Below, in pieces: positions 8,758 to 18,102 of a stretch of 64,000 nucleotides of DNA; the stretch's first letter is position 1, and every line of letters starts with the position of its first letter. Made by a program: the position numbers and the translations under genes. Under the pieces are notes generated by a model, which was not told where the DNA came from, did not search any database, and saw nothing but the letters and a program-made list of their open reading frames with translations. The DNA is from Pandoraea bronchicola (GTDB lineage: Bacteria; Pseudomonadota; Gammaproteobacteria; Burkholderiales; Burkholderiaceae). The stretch lies in contig NZ_CABPST010000007.1 of the NCBI RefSeq assembly GCF_902459805.1, forward strand, positions 124,001 to 188,000, in the 5' to 3' direction.

Positions 8758-9002
8758 GAGTTATCGGGGACGCGGTTTTCGCTATTGTAATTCGGCCCGG
8801 GGTGCCGCCGCCCGGTTGTGCTGTGCAAGACCGATGCGTCGGCCGTGTGCCGGGCGTGCGCCACAAGAGAGCGCCGGGGTAGTCAAAGCGGGCTCGGCCG
8901 TCTTGACTGCCAAAGTGCGGTAACGCTTTGTAAACAAGTCTCAGCGTGTAAGTGAACGCTCGCTGATGGGTTGATTTTGACGACGTGTTAGACTTGCGGC
9001 CT

Positions 9003-9620
9003 ATGCGAACACGCGACATGCTCACACGGTTCGCGGTTGGTTGCGTCCTCCCCTTGACGTTGACAGCCTGCACAACGCCGCTCGAACCCCCCAGCCAAAC
9101 GGCTGCCGCCTCTTCGGCGACAGGCGAGCGCACCCGTGCGCGCGAAGCCAATGCACCGGTCGGCTCGAGCTTCGATCTGCATTGGCCGGGCCGGGCGTAT
9201 CGCAACGAAGGCCTCAATCCCGGCGACCCCGATGCGCCGGAGCGCGATGGGGAAGCGCGTCTGCGCGCCGATGCCGGTACGTTCTATCAGACGGGGATGG
9301 CGTCTTGGTACGGCAAGAAGTTTCACGGCCGCCGCACGGCGACCGGCGAAGCCTTCGACATGAACGAACCGACTGCCGCGCACCCGACCTTGCCGCTGGG
9401 CAGCTTCGCGCTGGTGCGCAACGTTGCCAACAACAAGACCGTCGTCGTCAAAATTAACGATCGCGGCCCCTACACGCGCAGTCGCATCATCGATCTGTCC
9501 TTTGGCGCGGCCAAGCAACTCGAATTCGTTCGTGCCGGGCATGCCAAGGTCGAAATTCGCCGCCTCTCCCGTAGCGAAGTCGCCGCCCTCGGTCTGGACG
9601 ACAACAGCAACGCGCCCTGA
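9003..9620 (+). CDS. rlpA: RlpA-family septal-ring lipoprotein / lytic transglycosylase
   Basis: This protein of about 205 aa has a lipoprotein signal (LTACTT, lipidated Cys near residue 23) and a double-psi beta-barrel domain: GMASWYGKKFHGRRTATGE, AHPTLPLG, VKINDRGPYTRSRIIDLS. The catalytic Asp (NDRGP) and His (KFHG) of RlpA are present. It lacks the C-terminal SPOR domain of Pseudomonas RlpA, so septal targeting by denuded glycan is not evident. ATG at 9003 is preferred over the upstream GTG at 8985; no clear Shine-Dalgarno is seen. Confidence 0.9.
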   Translation: MRTRDMLTRFAVGCVLPLTLTACTTPLEPPSQTAAASSATGERTRAREANAPVGSSFDLHWPGRAYRNEGLNPGDPDAPERDGEARLRADAGTFYQTGMASWYGKKFHGRRTATGEAFDMNEPTAAHPTLPLGSFALVRNVANNKTVVVKINDRGPYTRSRIIDLSFGAAKQLEFVRAGHAKVEIRRLSRSEVAALGLDDNSNAP

Positions 9621-10059
9621 CGCGCACCCAGGTGTGGCCGGCCGCCGCCCTTCATTCCCGAACACCCCTCTGAATCCCGCCGGAACCCATTCAAAAAATG
9701 GGACGCTGTTTGCACGTTTGTTGTGCAGAAACGTGTATTGCGGGGCCGGATCGGCCCAGTGTTGCGCTTTTCGGCGTATCTCATTGGTTGAACGCATCGC
9801 ATGAACGTGCGCACTTCCTATCATGGGCGACCGAATCGACTATTTTTTTTCCGATTGCCGCATAAATCTGCCAGCGTTTAGGCGCAATCCGATGTTCTGC
9901 GGGCCTCCGGGGAAGTTGCGTTGGCAACCGTTGTTCGCTGCCGGGGATGTGGGTAGACTGTGCCCCACGCGCAGGTGCACGCTTTGTGTGCATCCGAATG
10001 AGGCCCGCTGAGACTCGGGCACGGCGCACCTATCAAAAAGCATTCCTGGAGGAGTTTTG
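9621..10059. other. Intergenic region upstream of the ABC importer operon
   Basis: These 439 nt hold no convincing gene. A short inverted repeat, CACGTTT-N9-AAACGTG, lies around 9715-9740, and a run of eight Ts begins about 9842 without a strong preceding stem. GGAGG at 10048-10053 is the ribosome site of the next gene. I recognise no riboswitch class. Confidence 0.4.
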
Positions 10060-11046
10060 ATGTCGACAATGGGCAAACATGCCAAGCGCACTTTGCTGTG
10101 CGCCGTGGCCGCAGCGTTGTTGGGGACGACCGGCGCGGCATTCGCGCAAGCCACGAAGTCGGTGGCCGTGCTCGCTATCGTGGAGCACCCGGCACTCGAC
10201 GCCATTCGTGATGGCGCGCGCGACGAACTCAAGGCGGAAGGTTACGAGGTCGGCAAGAACCTCAAGTGGGAATATCAGAGCGCGCAGGGCAACGTCGGCA
10301 CGGCCGCACAGATCGCCCGCAAGTTCGTGGGCGACAAGCCGGACGCGATCATCGGCATCGCCACGCCGACGGCTCAGGCCGTGGCTGCCGCCACCAAGTC
10401 CGTGCCGCTCGTGTACTCGGGCGTGACCGATCCGGTCGCGGCACAGTTGGTCAAGAGCTGGGAGCCGTCGGGCACCAACGTGACCGGCGTGTCCGACAAG
10501 CTGCCGCTGGACAAGCAGATTGCCCTGATCAAGCGCGTCGTGCCGAACGCCAAGCGCGTGGGCATGGTGTACAACCCGGGCGAAGCCAATTCGGTCGTGG
10601 TCGTCAACGAGTTGAAGAAGCTGTTGCCCGCCGCCGGCCTGACGCTGGTCGAAGCCGCTGCACCGCGTACCGTCGACATCAGCTCGGCGGCCAGCAGCCT
10701 GGCCGGCAAGGTCGACGTGATCTACACGAACACGGACAACAATGTCGTGTCGGCGTATGAATCGCTGGTGAAGGTGGCCAACGACCGCAAGATCCCGCTG
10801 GTCGCGTCGGATACCGACAGTGTGAAGCGCGGTGCCATTGCGGCACTGGGCATCAACTACTACGACCTCGGCCGTCAGACCGGCAAGGTGGTCGGCCGTA
10901 TCCTGAAGGGCGAGAAGCCGGGGGCGATCGCTTCGCAGACCAGCTCGAATCTGGAACTGTTCGTGAATACGGCAGCGGCGGCCAAGCAAGGTGTGACGCT
11001 GTCGGACGATCTGGTGAAGGAAGCCAAGACGGTCATCAAGCAGTAA
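10060..11046 (+). CDS. ABC transporter substrate-binding protein, TrpX/COG2984 family
   Basis: This 328-aa periplasmic protein has a Sec signal (cleavage at AFA-QA) and a two-lobed type I binding fold: KSVAVLAIVEHPALDAIRDG, IIGIATPTAQAVA, PLVYSGVTDPVAA, GVSDKLPLDKQ. It belongs to the family typified by Gram-positive TrpX, whose members bind aromatic amino acids or related ligands. The ligand here is unknown. ATG 10060 has GGAGG 6 nt upstream. Permease and ATPase genes follow on the same strand; a hairpin between it and the permease probably makes the binding protein more abundant. Confidence 0.9.
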   Translation: MSTMGKHAKRTLLCAVAAALLGTTGAAFAQATKSVAVLAIVEHPALDAIRDGARDELKAEGYEVGKNLKWEYQSAQGNVGTAAQIARKFVGDKPDAIIGIATPTAQAVAAATKSVPLVYSGVTDPVAAQLVKSWEPSGTNVTGVSDKLPLDKQIALIKRVVPNAKRVGMVYNPGEANSVVVVNELKKLLPAAGLTLVEAAAPRTVDISSAASSLAGKVDVIYTNTDNNVVSAYESLVKVANDRKIPLVASDTDSVKRGAIAALGINYYDLGRQTGKVVGRILKGEKPGAIASQTSSNLELFVNTAAAAKQGVTLSDDLVKEAKTVIKQ

Positions 11047-11098
11047 AGCGCGTGACACCGGTGAAGCAGGCGAGAGCCTGCGGCACCGGCGAGCGACA

Positions 11099-11137
11099 GG
11101 GCGGCGCCCGGACACGATCTGTCCCCGCCGCTCTTTT
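11099..11137 (+). terminator. Attenuating hairpin between binding-protein and permease genes
   Basis: GGGCGGCG and CGCCGCTC (one G-U pair) flank a 19-nt loop and are followed by TTTT. A partial terminator here fits the usual excess of binding protein over membrane components. Confidence 0.5.
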
Positions 11138-11275
11138 CCTATCGAATGGGTGGGACGGCTCCCCCCGAATGCGGTCGCACAACGACCGGCTATGACCCGA
11201 ACTGGCCTATGTCGGCCGTGCGAGCGCTGATGCCGAGACCCGGCATGGGCTGTCTTGCGCAGTGGAATTACGAAA

Positions 11276-12184
11276 ATGTCCCTTTTTTCTATGATGGGCG
11301 CTCTGGAGATCGGTCTGATCTTCAGCCTCGTGGCGCTCGGGGTGCTGATTTCCTTCCGCATCCTCAATTTTCCCGATCTGACCGTTGACGGCAGTTTCGC
11401 GCTTGGCGGCGCGGTAGCGGCCACGCTGATCGCTGGCGGCACCAACCCGTTTGCGGCAACCGTCGCGGCGATGGCGGCTGGCGCGCTGGCGGGCTTCATC
11501 ACGGGCTGGCTCAACGTGCGTCTGAAGATCATGGATCTGCTTGCCAGTATCCTGATGATGATCGCGCTCTATTCGGTGAACCTGCGTGTGATGGGGGCGC
11601 CGAACGTGCCGCTGATCACGTCGCCGACGGTCTTCACGATGATCCTGCCCGAGAACGCCCCGAACTGGCTGCCGGACTATGTGTTGCGTCCGCTGCTTCT
11701 GCTGGCGGTGGTGGTCGTGGTGAAGCTCGGCCTCGATTACTTCTTCTCGTCGCAGCAAGGGCTCGCCATGCGCTCGACGGGCGCGAATTCGCGTATGGCG
11801 CGCGCGCAGGGGGTGAACACCGGTCATGAGATTCTGGCCGGCATGGCGCTGTCGAATGCGCTCGTGGCGCTCGCCGGCGCATTGTTCGCGCAGTCGCAGG
11901 GCGGCGCGGACATTTCGATGGGGATCGGTACCATCGTGATCGGTCTGGCGGCGGTGATCATCGGCGAGACGATTCTGCCGGCACGACGCCTCATTCTCAC
12001 GACGCTGGCGGTGGTGGTGGGGGCGGTGCTGTACCGCTTCTTCATCGCGCTGGCGCTCAATAGCGATTTCATCGGTCTGAAGGCGCAGGACCTCAACTTG
12101 GTGACGGCCTTGCTCGTGGCGGTGGCACTGGTGCTGCCGGCAACGCGTCGCAAGCTGTTTGCCCGCAAGAACGGAGGTGCCTGA
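11276..12184 (+). CDS. ABC transporter permease (COG4120 type)
   Basis: This protein of about 302 aa is strongly hydrophobic, with eight or more predicted membrane segments. It begins with ALEIGLIFSLVALGVLISF and carries the RILNFPDLTVDGSFALGGA signature typical of the BPD_transp_2-type permeases that partner COG2984 binding proteins. The first in-frame start is TTG at 11255; ATG 11276 is preferred. It is separated from the ATPase gene by 2 nt, so the two are surely cotranscribed. Confidence 0.9.
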   Translation: MSLFSMMGALEIGLIFSLVALGVLISFRILNFPDLTVDGSFALGGAVAATLIAGGTNPFAATVAAMAAGALAGFITGWLNVRLKIMDLLASILMMIALYSVNLRVMGAPNVPLITSPTVFTMILPENAPNWLPDYVLRPLLLLAVVVVVKLGLDYFFSSQQGLAMRSTGANSRMARAQGVNTGHEILAGMALSNALVALAGALFAQSQGGADISMGIGTIVIGLAAVIIGETILPARRLILTTLAVVVGAVLYRFFIALALNSDFIGLKAQDLNLVTALLVAVALVLPATRRKLFARKNGGA

Positions 12185-12186
12185 TC

Positions 12187-12981
12187 ATGTTGAGCGCAAA
12201 AGACCTCAAGATCACTTTCAACCCGGGCACGCCCATCGAGAACCGCGCGCTGCGCGGCATGTCGCTGGACATTCCGACGGGCCAGTTCGTCACGGTCATT
12301 GGTTCGAACGGTGCGGGCAAGTCCACCTTCCTGAACGCGATCAGCGGTGACCTGTCGGTGGATTCGGGCACGATTTCCATCGATGGCAACGACGTCACGA
12401 AGAAGACGGCGTGGCAACGTGCGAGCCAGGTGGCGCGTGTGTTTCAGGATCCGATGGCGGGAACGTGCGAGGCGCTGACCATCGAGGAAAACATGGCGTT
12501 GGCGGTCAAGCGCGGCGAGCGCCGGAGTTTCCGCTTTGCGTTGAACCGCGAGTTGCGTGAGCGGTTCCGCGAGAAGTTGAGCCTGCTCAATCTCGGCCTG
12601 GAAAACCGGCTCTCGGACCGTATCGGGTTGCTCTCGGGCGGCCAGCGTCAGGCGGTGAGTCTGTTGATGGCGTCGTTGCAGCCGTCACGGATTCTGTTGC
12701 TGGACGAGCATACGGCGGCGCTGGACCCGAAGACGGCCTCGTTTGTGCTGGAACTGACGGCGCGCATCGTGCAGGAGAGCAAGCTGACGGCGATGATGGT
12801 CACGCACAGCATGCGTCAGGCACTCGATTACGGCGACCGCACGGTGATGCTGCATCAGGGCAAGGTCGTGCTGGACGTGTCGGGCGACGAGCGCAAGGGG
12901 CTGGACGTGCCCGATTTGCTGCAGATGTTCGAACGCACGCGCGGCGAACAACTCGACGACGATGCGCTGCTGCTGAGCTGA
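12187..12981 (+). CDS. ABC transporter ATP-binding protein (COG1101 type)
   Basis: This 264-aa cytosolic ATPase has Walker A GSNGAGKST, signature LSGGQRQ, Walker B RILLLDEHTAALD and H-loop VTHSM. The unusual Walker B continuation (DEHTAALDP rather than DEPTSALD) is characteristic of the ATPases that accompany TrpX-like systems. It completes the three-gene importer 10060-12981 and is followed by a strong terminator. Confidence 0.93.
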   Translation: MLSAKDLKITFNPGTPIENRALRGMSLDIPTGQFVTVIGSNGAGKSTFLNAISGDLSVDSGTISIDGNDVTKKTAWQRASQVARVFQDPMAGTCEALTIEENMALAVKRGERRSFRFALNRELRERFREKLSLLNLGLENRLSDRIGLLSGGQRQAVSLLMASLQPSRILLLDEHTAALDPKTASFVLELTARIVQESKLTAMMVTHSMRQALDYGDRTVMLHQGKVVLDVSGDERKGLDVPDLLQMFERTRGEQLDDDALLLS

Positions 12982-12997
12982 TCGTCGGATCGGAATG

Positions 12998-13025
12998 AAA
13001 AAGCCCGCTTCGGCGGGCTTTTTTT
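12998..13025. terminator. Bidirectional rho-independent terminator
   Basis: A-run, AAGCCCGC, TTCG tetraloop, GCGGGCTT, then T-run. It reads as a terminator on both strands and separates the convergent importer operon and rsmI. Confidence 0.93.
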
Positions 13026-13112
13026 ATGGAGCGGCGCTTGGGCGAACGGAGAAACGACTGTCGGAAACCTCTGATTCCTGACGCCCCCGACACCGCTGCT
13101 CGCGCCCGGGGA

Positions 13113-13997
13113 TCAACCGTTTTTCAGTGCCAGCGCGCGTTCATAAAGTGCGTTCTTGGGGGCTCCGGTAATCGCCGCCGCGAGCTTGGCGGCGCTTTTC
13201 GTCGGCAGCTCGGCCACGAGCAGGGCAAGGATGCGCTGCGCTTCCGCGTCCACGCCATCTCCACTCGCGCTCGCGGTCGCACCGGAGACCGCCAACACGA
13301 ATTCACCACGCTGGCGGTTTGCGTCCGCCTTCAGCCACGCCACGCCGTCGCGCAGTGCACACTCGTGAATGTCTTCGAAGCGCTTGGTCAACTCTCGCCC
13401 GATCAACAGTCGCCGCTCGCCGCTGAGGCCTTCCGCCAGGGCGGCGACCGTCTCAACGATCCGGTGCGGCGCTTCGTAGAACACCTGCGCCGATGTCGAA
13501 CTCGCGAGCGCCGCAATTGCCTGAGCCCGTTGCTGGGCTTTCGCAGGCAGAAATCCCACAAACGTGAACGTCTCCACCCACGCGCCGGCCGCCGAGAGCA
13601 GCGTGATCACCGCGCTCGCACCGGGCACCGGCATTACGCCGAGTCCTGCCGCCCGCACCGCATCGACCAGCCGCGCGCCCGGGTCCGAGATGCCGGGCGT
13701 GCCCGCATCCGAAATGTAGGCAATGCGCTCACCACTGCGCAGGCGTTCGACGAGCCGCGTCGCCGCTTCGTTTTCGTTGTGTTGATGGGCCGCAATCAAC
13801 GGTTTGTCGATGCCATACCGCTGGAGCAACTGCGCGCTGTTGCGCGTATCTTCACAGGCGATGGCGTCGACCATGCCGAGGATGTGGAGCGCCCGCACGG
13901 TGATGTCGGCGGTATTGCCCAGCGGCGTGGCCACGACATAGAGGGTGCCGGCGGGGTAATGCTGGCCCTCGGCCAGCGACATCAGACGCTCATCCAT
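13113..13997 (-). CDS. rsmI: 16S rRNA (cytidine-1402 2'-O)-methyltransferase RsmI
   Basis: This 294-aa tetrapyrrole-methylase-fold enzyme modifies C1402 of 16S rRNA with S-adenosylmethionine. Motifs: [44 protein letters not shown] and [16 protein letters not shown]. The ATG at 13997 ([20 protein letters not shown]) is chosen; an upstream in-frame start adds Arg-rich sequence. It is divergent from yraN with a 95-nt gap, the same neighbourhood as E. coli yraL-yraM-yraN-diaA-dolP except that lpoA/yraM is absent. Confidence 0.96.
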   Translation of the reverse strand: MDERLMSLAEGQHYPAGTLYVVATPLGNTADITVRALHILGMVDAIACEDTRNSAQLLQRYGIDKPLIAAHQHNENEAATRLVERLRSGERIAYISDAGTPGISDPGARLVDAVRAAGLGVMPVPGASAVITLLSAAGAWVETFTFVGFLPAKAQQRAQAIAALASSTSAQVFYEAPHRIVETVAALAEGLSGERRLLIGRELTKRFEDIHECALRDGVAWLKADANRQRGEFVLAVSGATASASGDGVDAEAQRILALLVAELPTKSAAKLAAAITGAPKNALYERALALKNG

Positions 13998-14025
13998 GGC
14001 ATTGGGCTCCCGCAAACGAAGGCGT

Positions 14026-14039
14026 CGCCTCGCGAGGCG
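14026..14039. promoter_or_regulatory. 14-bp perfect palindrome in divergent promoter region
   Basis: CGCCTCGCGAGGCG sits in the 95-nt rsmI/yraN divergent gap, 53 nt before the yraN start. It could be an operator or simply a GC-rich chance palindrome. Confidence 0.25.
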
Positions 14040-14092
14040 TGCGGGCGTGGGTAACACCGGCATCGCCGGTCACGGTAAACATCGGAACAACC

Positions 14093-14446
14093 ATGTCGAA
14101 TCAGCTTGGAGAATCGTTCGAGGGCCGCGCGCAGACGCTGCTGGAGCGGCGCGGCTGGCGGCTTGTCGCGCGCAACTATCGCTGTCGCGGCGGTGAAATC
14201 GACCTCATTATGCGGGATCGCGCGGGCGTGCTGGTATTCGTCGAGGTGCGCGCGCGCGCACGCAGCGACTTTGGCGGCGCCGCAGAGAGCATCACGCGTA
14301 CCAAGCGACGCCGTCTCGCGCTGGCCGCCCGGCACTATCTGTTGCGGCGTCCGGCGGGGCGTTGCCGCTTCGATGTCGTGGCGTTCGACGGTCGCCCGCC
14401 GGTGGCCCGCTGGCTGCCCGATGCCTTTCGCGCCGACGATTGCTGA
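14093..14446 (+). CDS. yraN: YraN/UPF0102 family endonuclease-like protein
   Basis: This 117-aa small PD-(D/E)XK-like protein has [25 protein letters not shown], then [11 protein letters not shown] and [10 protein letters not shown], matching the conserved core (Glu-Ile-Asp and Val-Glu-Val). The biological role is unresolved in the family, though a link to DNA repair or uptake has been proposed. ATG 14093 opens the family N-terminus. It is followed by the SIS-domain gene diaA, as in E. coli. Confidence 0.92.
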   Translation: MSNQLGESFEGRAQTLLERRGWRLVARNYRCRGGEIDLIMRDRAGVLVFVEVRARARSDFGGAAESITRTKRRRLALAARHYLLRRPAGRCRFDVVAFDGRPPVARWLPDAFRADDC

Positions 14447-14498
14447 CGAAACCCGTGTCCCCCGGCCCTGTTACACTTGCGAAAGTGCCGTTTTCTAG

Positions 14499-15179
<681 letters not shown>

Positions 15180-15297
15180 ACCTATTGTCGTCGTAAAGCG
15201 TCAAGATCATCACGGGCACCGGGTCGCGGGGGCGGACGGTGCCGGCTGAGTGCGGCGGGGGCCGCCCCGTTCGACCATCCAACAAGGAGAAAGCCCG

Positions 15298-16071
15298 ATG
15301 AGTTTCCAACGCGTGGTTAAGCCGCTTGCCGCGGCAGCGTTGATTGTTGCAACCCTCGGCGGTTGCGCCCCCATCATTCTCGGCGGCGCCGCGACCGGCG
15401 CGCTGGTGGCCACCGACCGCCGCTCCGTCGGTGCGCAGACGGAAGACCGCGAAATTCAGGTCAAGGCCGAAGCCAACATTGCCAATACGCTGACCGACGA
15501 CGCCGTGCATGTGAACGTGACCGTCTTCAACCGCCGCGTATTGCTGACCGGGGAAGTCCCGGACGACAAGAGCAAGCAGCGCGCGGTGGACATCGTCAAG
15601 CAGATCAGCAACGTGCGTGGCATTGTCGACGAACTTGCCGTCGGACCGAAGAGCTCCTTCGGCTCGCGCTCGAACGACGCCTGGATCACCAGCAAAGTGA
15701 AGGCCAATCTGATCAACACGAAGGAGATCTCGGCCAACGTCTTCAAGGTCGTCACCGAGCGTGGCGATGTGTACCTGATGGGCCTCGTTTCCGAAGAGGA
15801 AGGGCGTATTGCTGCCAATGTCGCGAGCCGGATCGACGGCGTGCAGAAGGTCGTCAAGCTTTACGAATATGTGAAGCCGGAAGAAGCGCAGCGCCTGTCG
15901 ACCGAGGCGGCCAAGAACCCGGCGCCGGCGCAGGCGGACGACTCGAACGCCGCCACGGTCACGACCACGCCGATCGGCAATGACACCGTGACGGCCAAGC
16001 CGCTGTCCTCGCCCGCACCGATCAGCGACGGCCCCGTCAAGCCCGGCCCGTCGACCAAGACCGGTAACTGA
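15298..16071 (+). CDS. dolP: Dual-BON-domain outer-membrane lipoprotein (DolP/YraP type)
   Basis: This 257-aa protein has a lipoprotein signal with lipobox LGGC (Cys near 22), then two BON domains at about residues 45-115 (AEANIANTLTDDAVHVNV, TGEVPDD) and 120-195 (TSKVKANLINTKEI, YLMGLVSEEE). An extra C-terminal Pro/Thr/Ala-rich tail of about 60 residues is not present in E. coli DolP. DolP supports outer-membrane integrity at division sites. The start is supported by AAGGAGA upstream. A cytochrome gene begins about 30 nt after its stop and may be cotranscribed. Confidence 0.88.
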   Translation: MSFQRVVKPLAAAALIVATLGGCAPIILGGAATGALVATDRRSVGAQTEDREIQVKAEANIANTLTDDAVHVNVTVFNRRVLLTGEVPDDKSKQRAVDIVKQISNVRGIVDELAVGPKSSFGSRSNDAWITSKVKANLINTKEISANVFKVVTERGDVYLMGLVSEEEGRIAANVASRIDGVQKVVKLYEYVKPEEAQRLSTEAAKNPAPAQADDSNAATVTTTPIGNDTVTAKPLSSPAPISDGPVKPGPSTKTGN

Positions 16072-16106
16072 CGCCCGCACCCACGCCTCGGACACCCTCC
16101 GTGCGC

Positions 16107-16598
16107 ATGCGTGCCGTCATCTGCCCAGTATTGAACCGCCGCAATCGCCACTATCGCCGCCGTCATCCGACGATCAGATGGACGATCGCGGCGGCGTTCG
16201 TTCTGATGCCTGCCGTGTGGTCTGGCGTCACGGGCACGGCGCTTGCCGCACCTGCCTCCGGCGTGCGCGCGGCGTCTCCTGTGTACGTCTCGCAGCCAGT
16301 CCCGCAGGCATCGCAACCCGACTGGCAGGCCCGCGACTGGGCGATGGCGTGCATGAGTTGTCATAATGCGTCCGCGCCGGTGAGCGCCGGCAAGGCAGTG
16401 CTGCCGACGCTGGAAGGCCGTCCGGTGACGGAACTCATGGCAGTGTTGCAAGCCATGCGTGACGGGCGTCGTCCCGCCACGCTGATGCCACAGCTCCTCA
16501 AAGGGTATCGCGACGACGAGTTACAGCGCATCGCCGCGTACTTCGCGGCGCAGCCGGCGGCCAAAGCGGCGCCGGCGCCCGCGCGTCAATCTCAATAG
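16107..16598 (+). CDS. Monoheme c-type cytochrome (FccA-like subunit candidate)
   Basis: This protein of about 163 aa has an Arg-rich N-terminus, a hydrophobic export segment (WTIAAAFVLMPAVW) and one haem-binding site CMSCH near residue 82; a Met (TLMPQLL) is the probable distal ligand. It is immediately followed (10 nt) by the flavoprotein gene, so it is probably the electron-accepting cytochrome subunit of a flavocytochrome c sulfide dehydrogenase. The start could be GTG 16101 or ATG 16107; no clear ribosome site decides. It sits only about 30 nt after dolP. Confidence 0.82.
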   Translation: MRAVICPVLNRRNRHYRRRHPTIRWTIAAAFVLMPAVWSGVTGTALAAPASGVRAASPVYVSQPVPQASQPDWQARDWAMACMSCHNASAPVSAGKAVLPTLEGRPVTELMAVLQAMRDGRRPATLMPQLLKGYRDDELQRIAAYFAAQPAAKAAPAPARQSQ

Positions 16599-16608
16599 AG
16601 CGAACACG

Positions 16609-17904
16609 ATGCGTCGCCGCGACTTTCTTCTCGGTTTGGGCTCTACGACGGCAATGGCCGGCGCAACCCATGCGTTGGCGGCACCGCTCTGGCCGACCCC
16701 GGTCAGGGCGCGCGCCCGTGTGGTCGTCATCGGCGGGGGATTCGGCGGCGCTACGGCCGCGAAGGCGCTACGTGTGCTCTCCGGCAATTCGATCGACGTC
16801 ACCCTTGTTGAACCGAATCCGTCGTTTGTCTCTTCGCCGCTATCGAATCTCGTGGTCGGCGGGAATCTGCGTGTGAGCGACCTGACGGTGTCCTACGACC
16901 GGCTGGTTGCCCGACACGGCGTGGTCTGGCGACGCACGCGAGCCAGCGCCATCGACGCCGCCAAAAAGCAGGTGCAACTGGCCGACGGCGGCCGGCTTCC
17001 CTATGACAAGCTGATTGTTGCCCCCGGCGTATCGCTGCGCCGCGACGCCATTGCCGGACTCTCCGATCCGGCGATCCGCAACGCCTTGCCGGTAGGGTGG
17101 ACCGATGCCGGGGAAAGCGCCGCGCTGCATGCGCGTCTGCGAGCGATGCCCGACGGCGGCGTGTTCGCCATCACGATTCCCGAGGCACCGTTTCGCTGCC
17201 CGCCCGCGCCGTATGAGCGAGCGTGTCAGGCGGCCGCATGGCTCAAGCAGCACAAGCCTGGCGCGAAGGTGCTCGTCTTTGACGCCAACGATCAGGTGCT
17301 CGCCGAAGCGGAGCAGTTCCAGGACGTTTGGCGCACGCAATATCCCGGAATTGTCGAGTATCACCCGCAGTTCAATTGCACTGACGTGACCATCGACGGT
17401 GCCAAGCAGATCGCACGCTTTGAACTGGGCGAGGAAGTCCGGGCCGACGTGCTCAACGTCATCCCGCCGATGCGGGCGGGCGATATCGCCGTGCAGAGTG
17501 GTCTGGCAACGGCCAACGGGCGATGGTGCGACGTCGATTTCCTGACGTTCGCCTCAAAGGCGCAATCCGACATTCATATTCTGGGCGACGCCATCCAGAT
17601 CGCGCCGCAGATGCCCAAGTCCGGTCACATGGCCAACCAGCACGGCAAGGTTTGTGCCGCCGCCATCGTGGCCACGCTGTCCGGCCGCCCGGTCAATCCC
17701 GAACCGCTCTACAGCAACACCTGCTACACATTCGTGTCGGCAACCGAAGCGATGCACGTGGCAAGCGTGCACCGCTACGACGCGGCGCAGCACACCATGC
17801 TCCCGGTGCCGGGCACGGGGGGCGCGTCGCCACGCGCCACGCGAGACGAATTCACGCTGGGACTTGCATGGGCACAGGGTATCTGGGCGGATATGCTGGC
17901 CTGA
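16609..17904 (+). CDS. fccB: Flavocytochrome c sulfide dehydrogenase flavoprotein (FccB/SoxF)
   Basis: This 431-aa FAD enzyme probably oxidises sulfide to sulfur in the periplasm and passes electrons to the preceding cytochrome. It has a twin-arginine signal (RRRDFLLGLG), a dinucleotide-binding motif VVVIGGGFGGA near residues 38-48, and Cys197 (PFRCPPAP) and Cys372 (SNTCYTF). Their spacing of 175 residues is essentially that of the redox-active disulfide cysteines of Allochromatium FccB (161 and 337). It ends with the FCSD flavin-binding C-terminal domain. Context next to sox genes supports sulfur metabolism. Confidence 0.93.
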   Translation: MRRRDFLLGLGSTTAMAGATHALAAPLWPTPVRARARVVVIGGGFGGATAAKALRVLSGNSIDVTLVEPNPSFVSSPLSNLVVGGNLRVSDLTVSYDRLVARHGVVWRRTRASAIDAAKKQVQLADGGRLPYDKLIVAPGVSLRRDAIAGLSDPAIRNALPVGWTDAGESAALHARLRAMPDGGVFAITIPEAPFRCPPAPYERACQAAAWLKQHKPGAKVLVFDANDQVLAEAEQFQDVWRTQYPGIVEYHPQFNCTDVTIDGAKQIARFELGEEVRADVLNVIPPMRAGDIAVQSGLATANGRWCDVDFLTFASKAQSDIHILGDAIQIAPQMPKSGHMANQHGKVCAAAIVATLSGRPVNPEPLYSNTCYTFVSATEAMHVASVHRYDAAQHTMLPVPGTGGASPRATRDEFTLGLAWAQGIWADMLA

Positions 17905-18034
17905 TGCGGATTCCGGCGGCATTCGCCATCGTCGAAATGCGTTTGGAGGAGAGGTTCTAAGCGACGCAAGGTACGTGCTACCAAAGGGCGCGATCCGGTT
18001 GTTGTGTGGGTGCCGCATCTCCCCGAATTCCCCC

Positions 18035-18066
18035 GTTGACGGGGCCTCACGCCTCTCGGTTACACT
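18035..18066 (+). promoter_or_regulatory. Weak sigma-70-like promoter before the TpsB gene
   Basis: TTGACG at 18035-18040 and TACACT at 18061-18066, with longer than optimal spacing (20 nt, or 18 to GTTACA). It lies 37 nt before the start codon. Confidence 0.3.
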
Positions 18067-18102
18067 GGCCGCACGAAAAAATAAGCGTTGGGGGGCATAG
18101 GG

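Noticed and set aside
9842-9849. T-run upstream of the importer operon as a terminator of rlpA
   Set aside because: The preceding sequence forms only a tiny stem, and the run is more than 200 nt past the rlpA stop.
10033-11532. A 499-codon minus-strand frame opposite the ABC binding-protein gene
   Set aside because: It overlaps two well-supported importer genes on the other strand and shows no motif or signal peptide.
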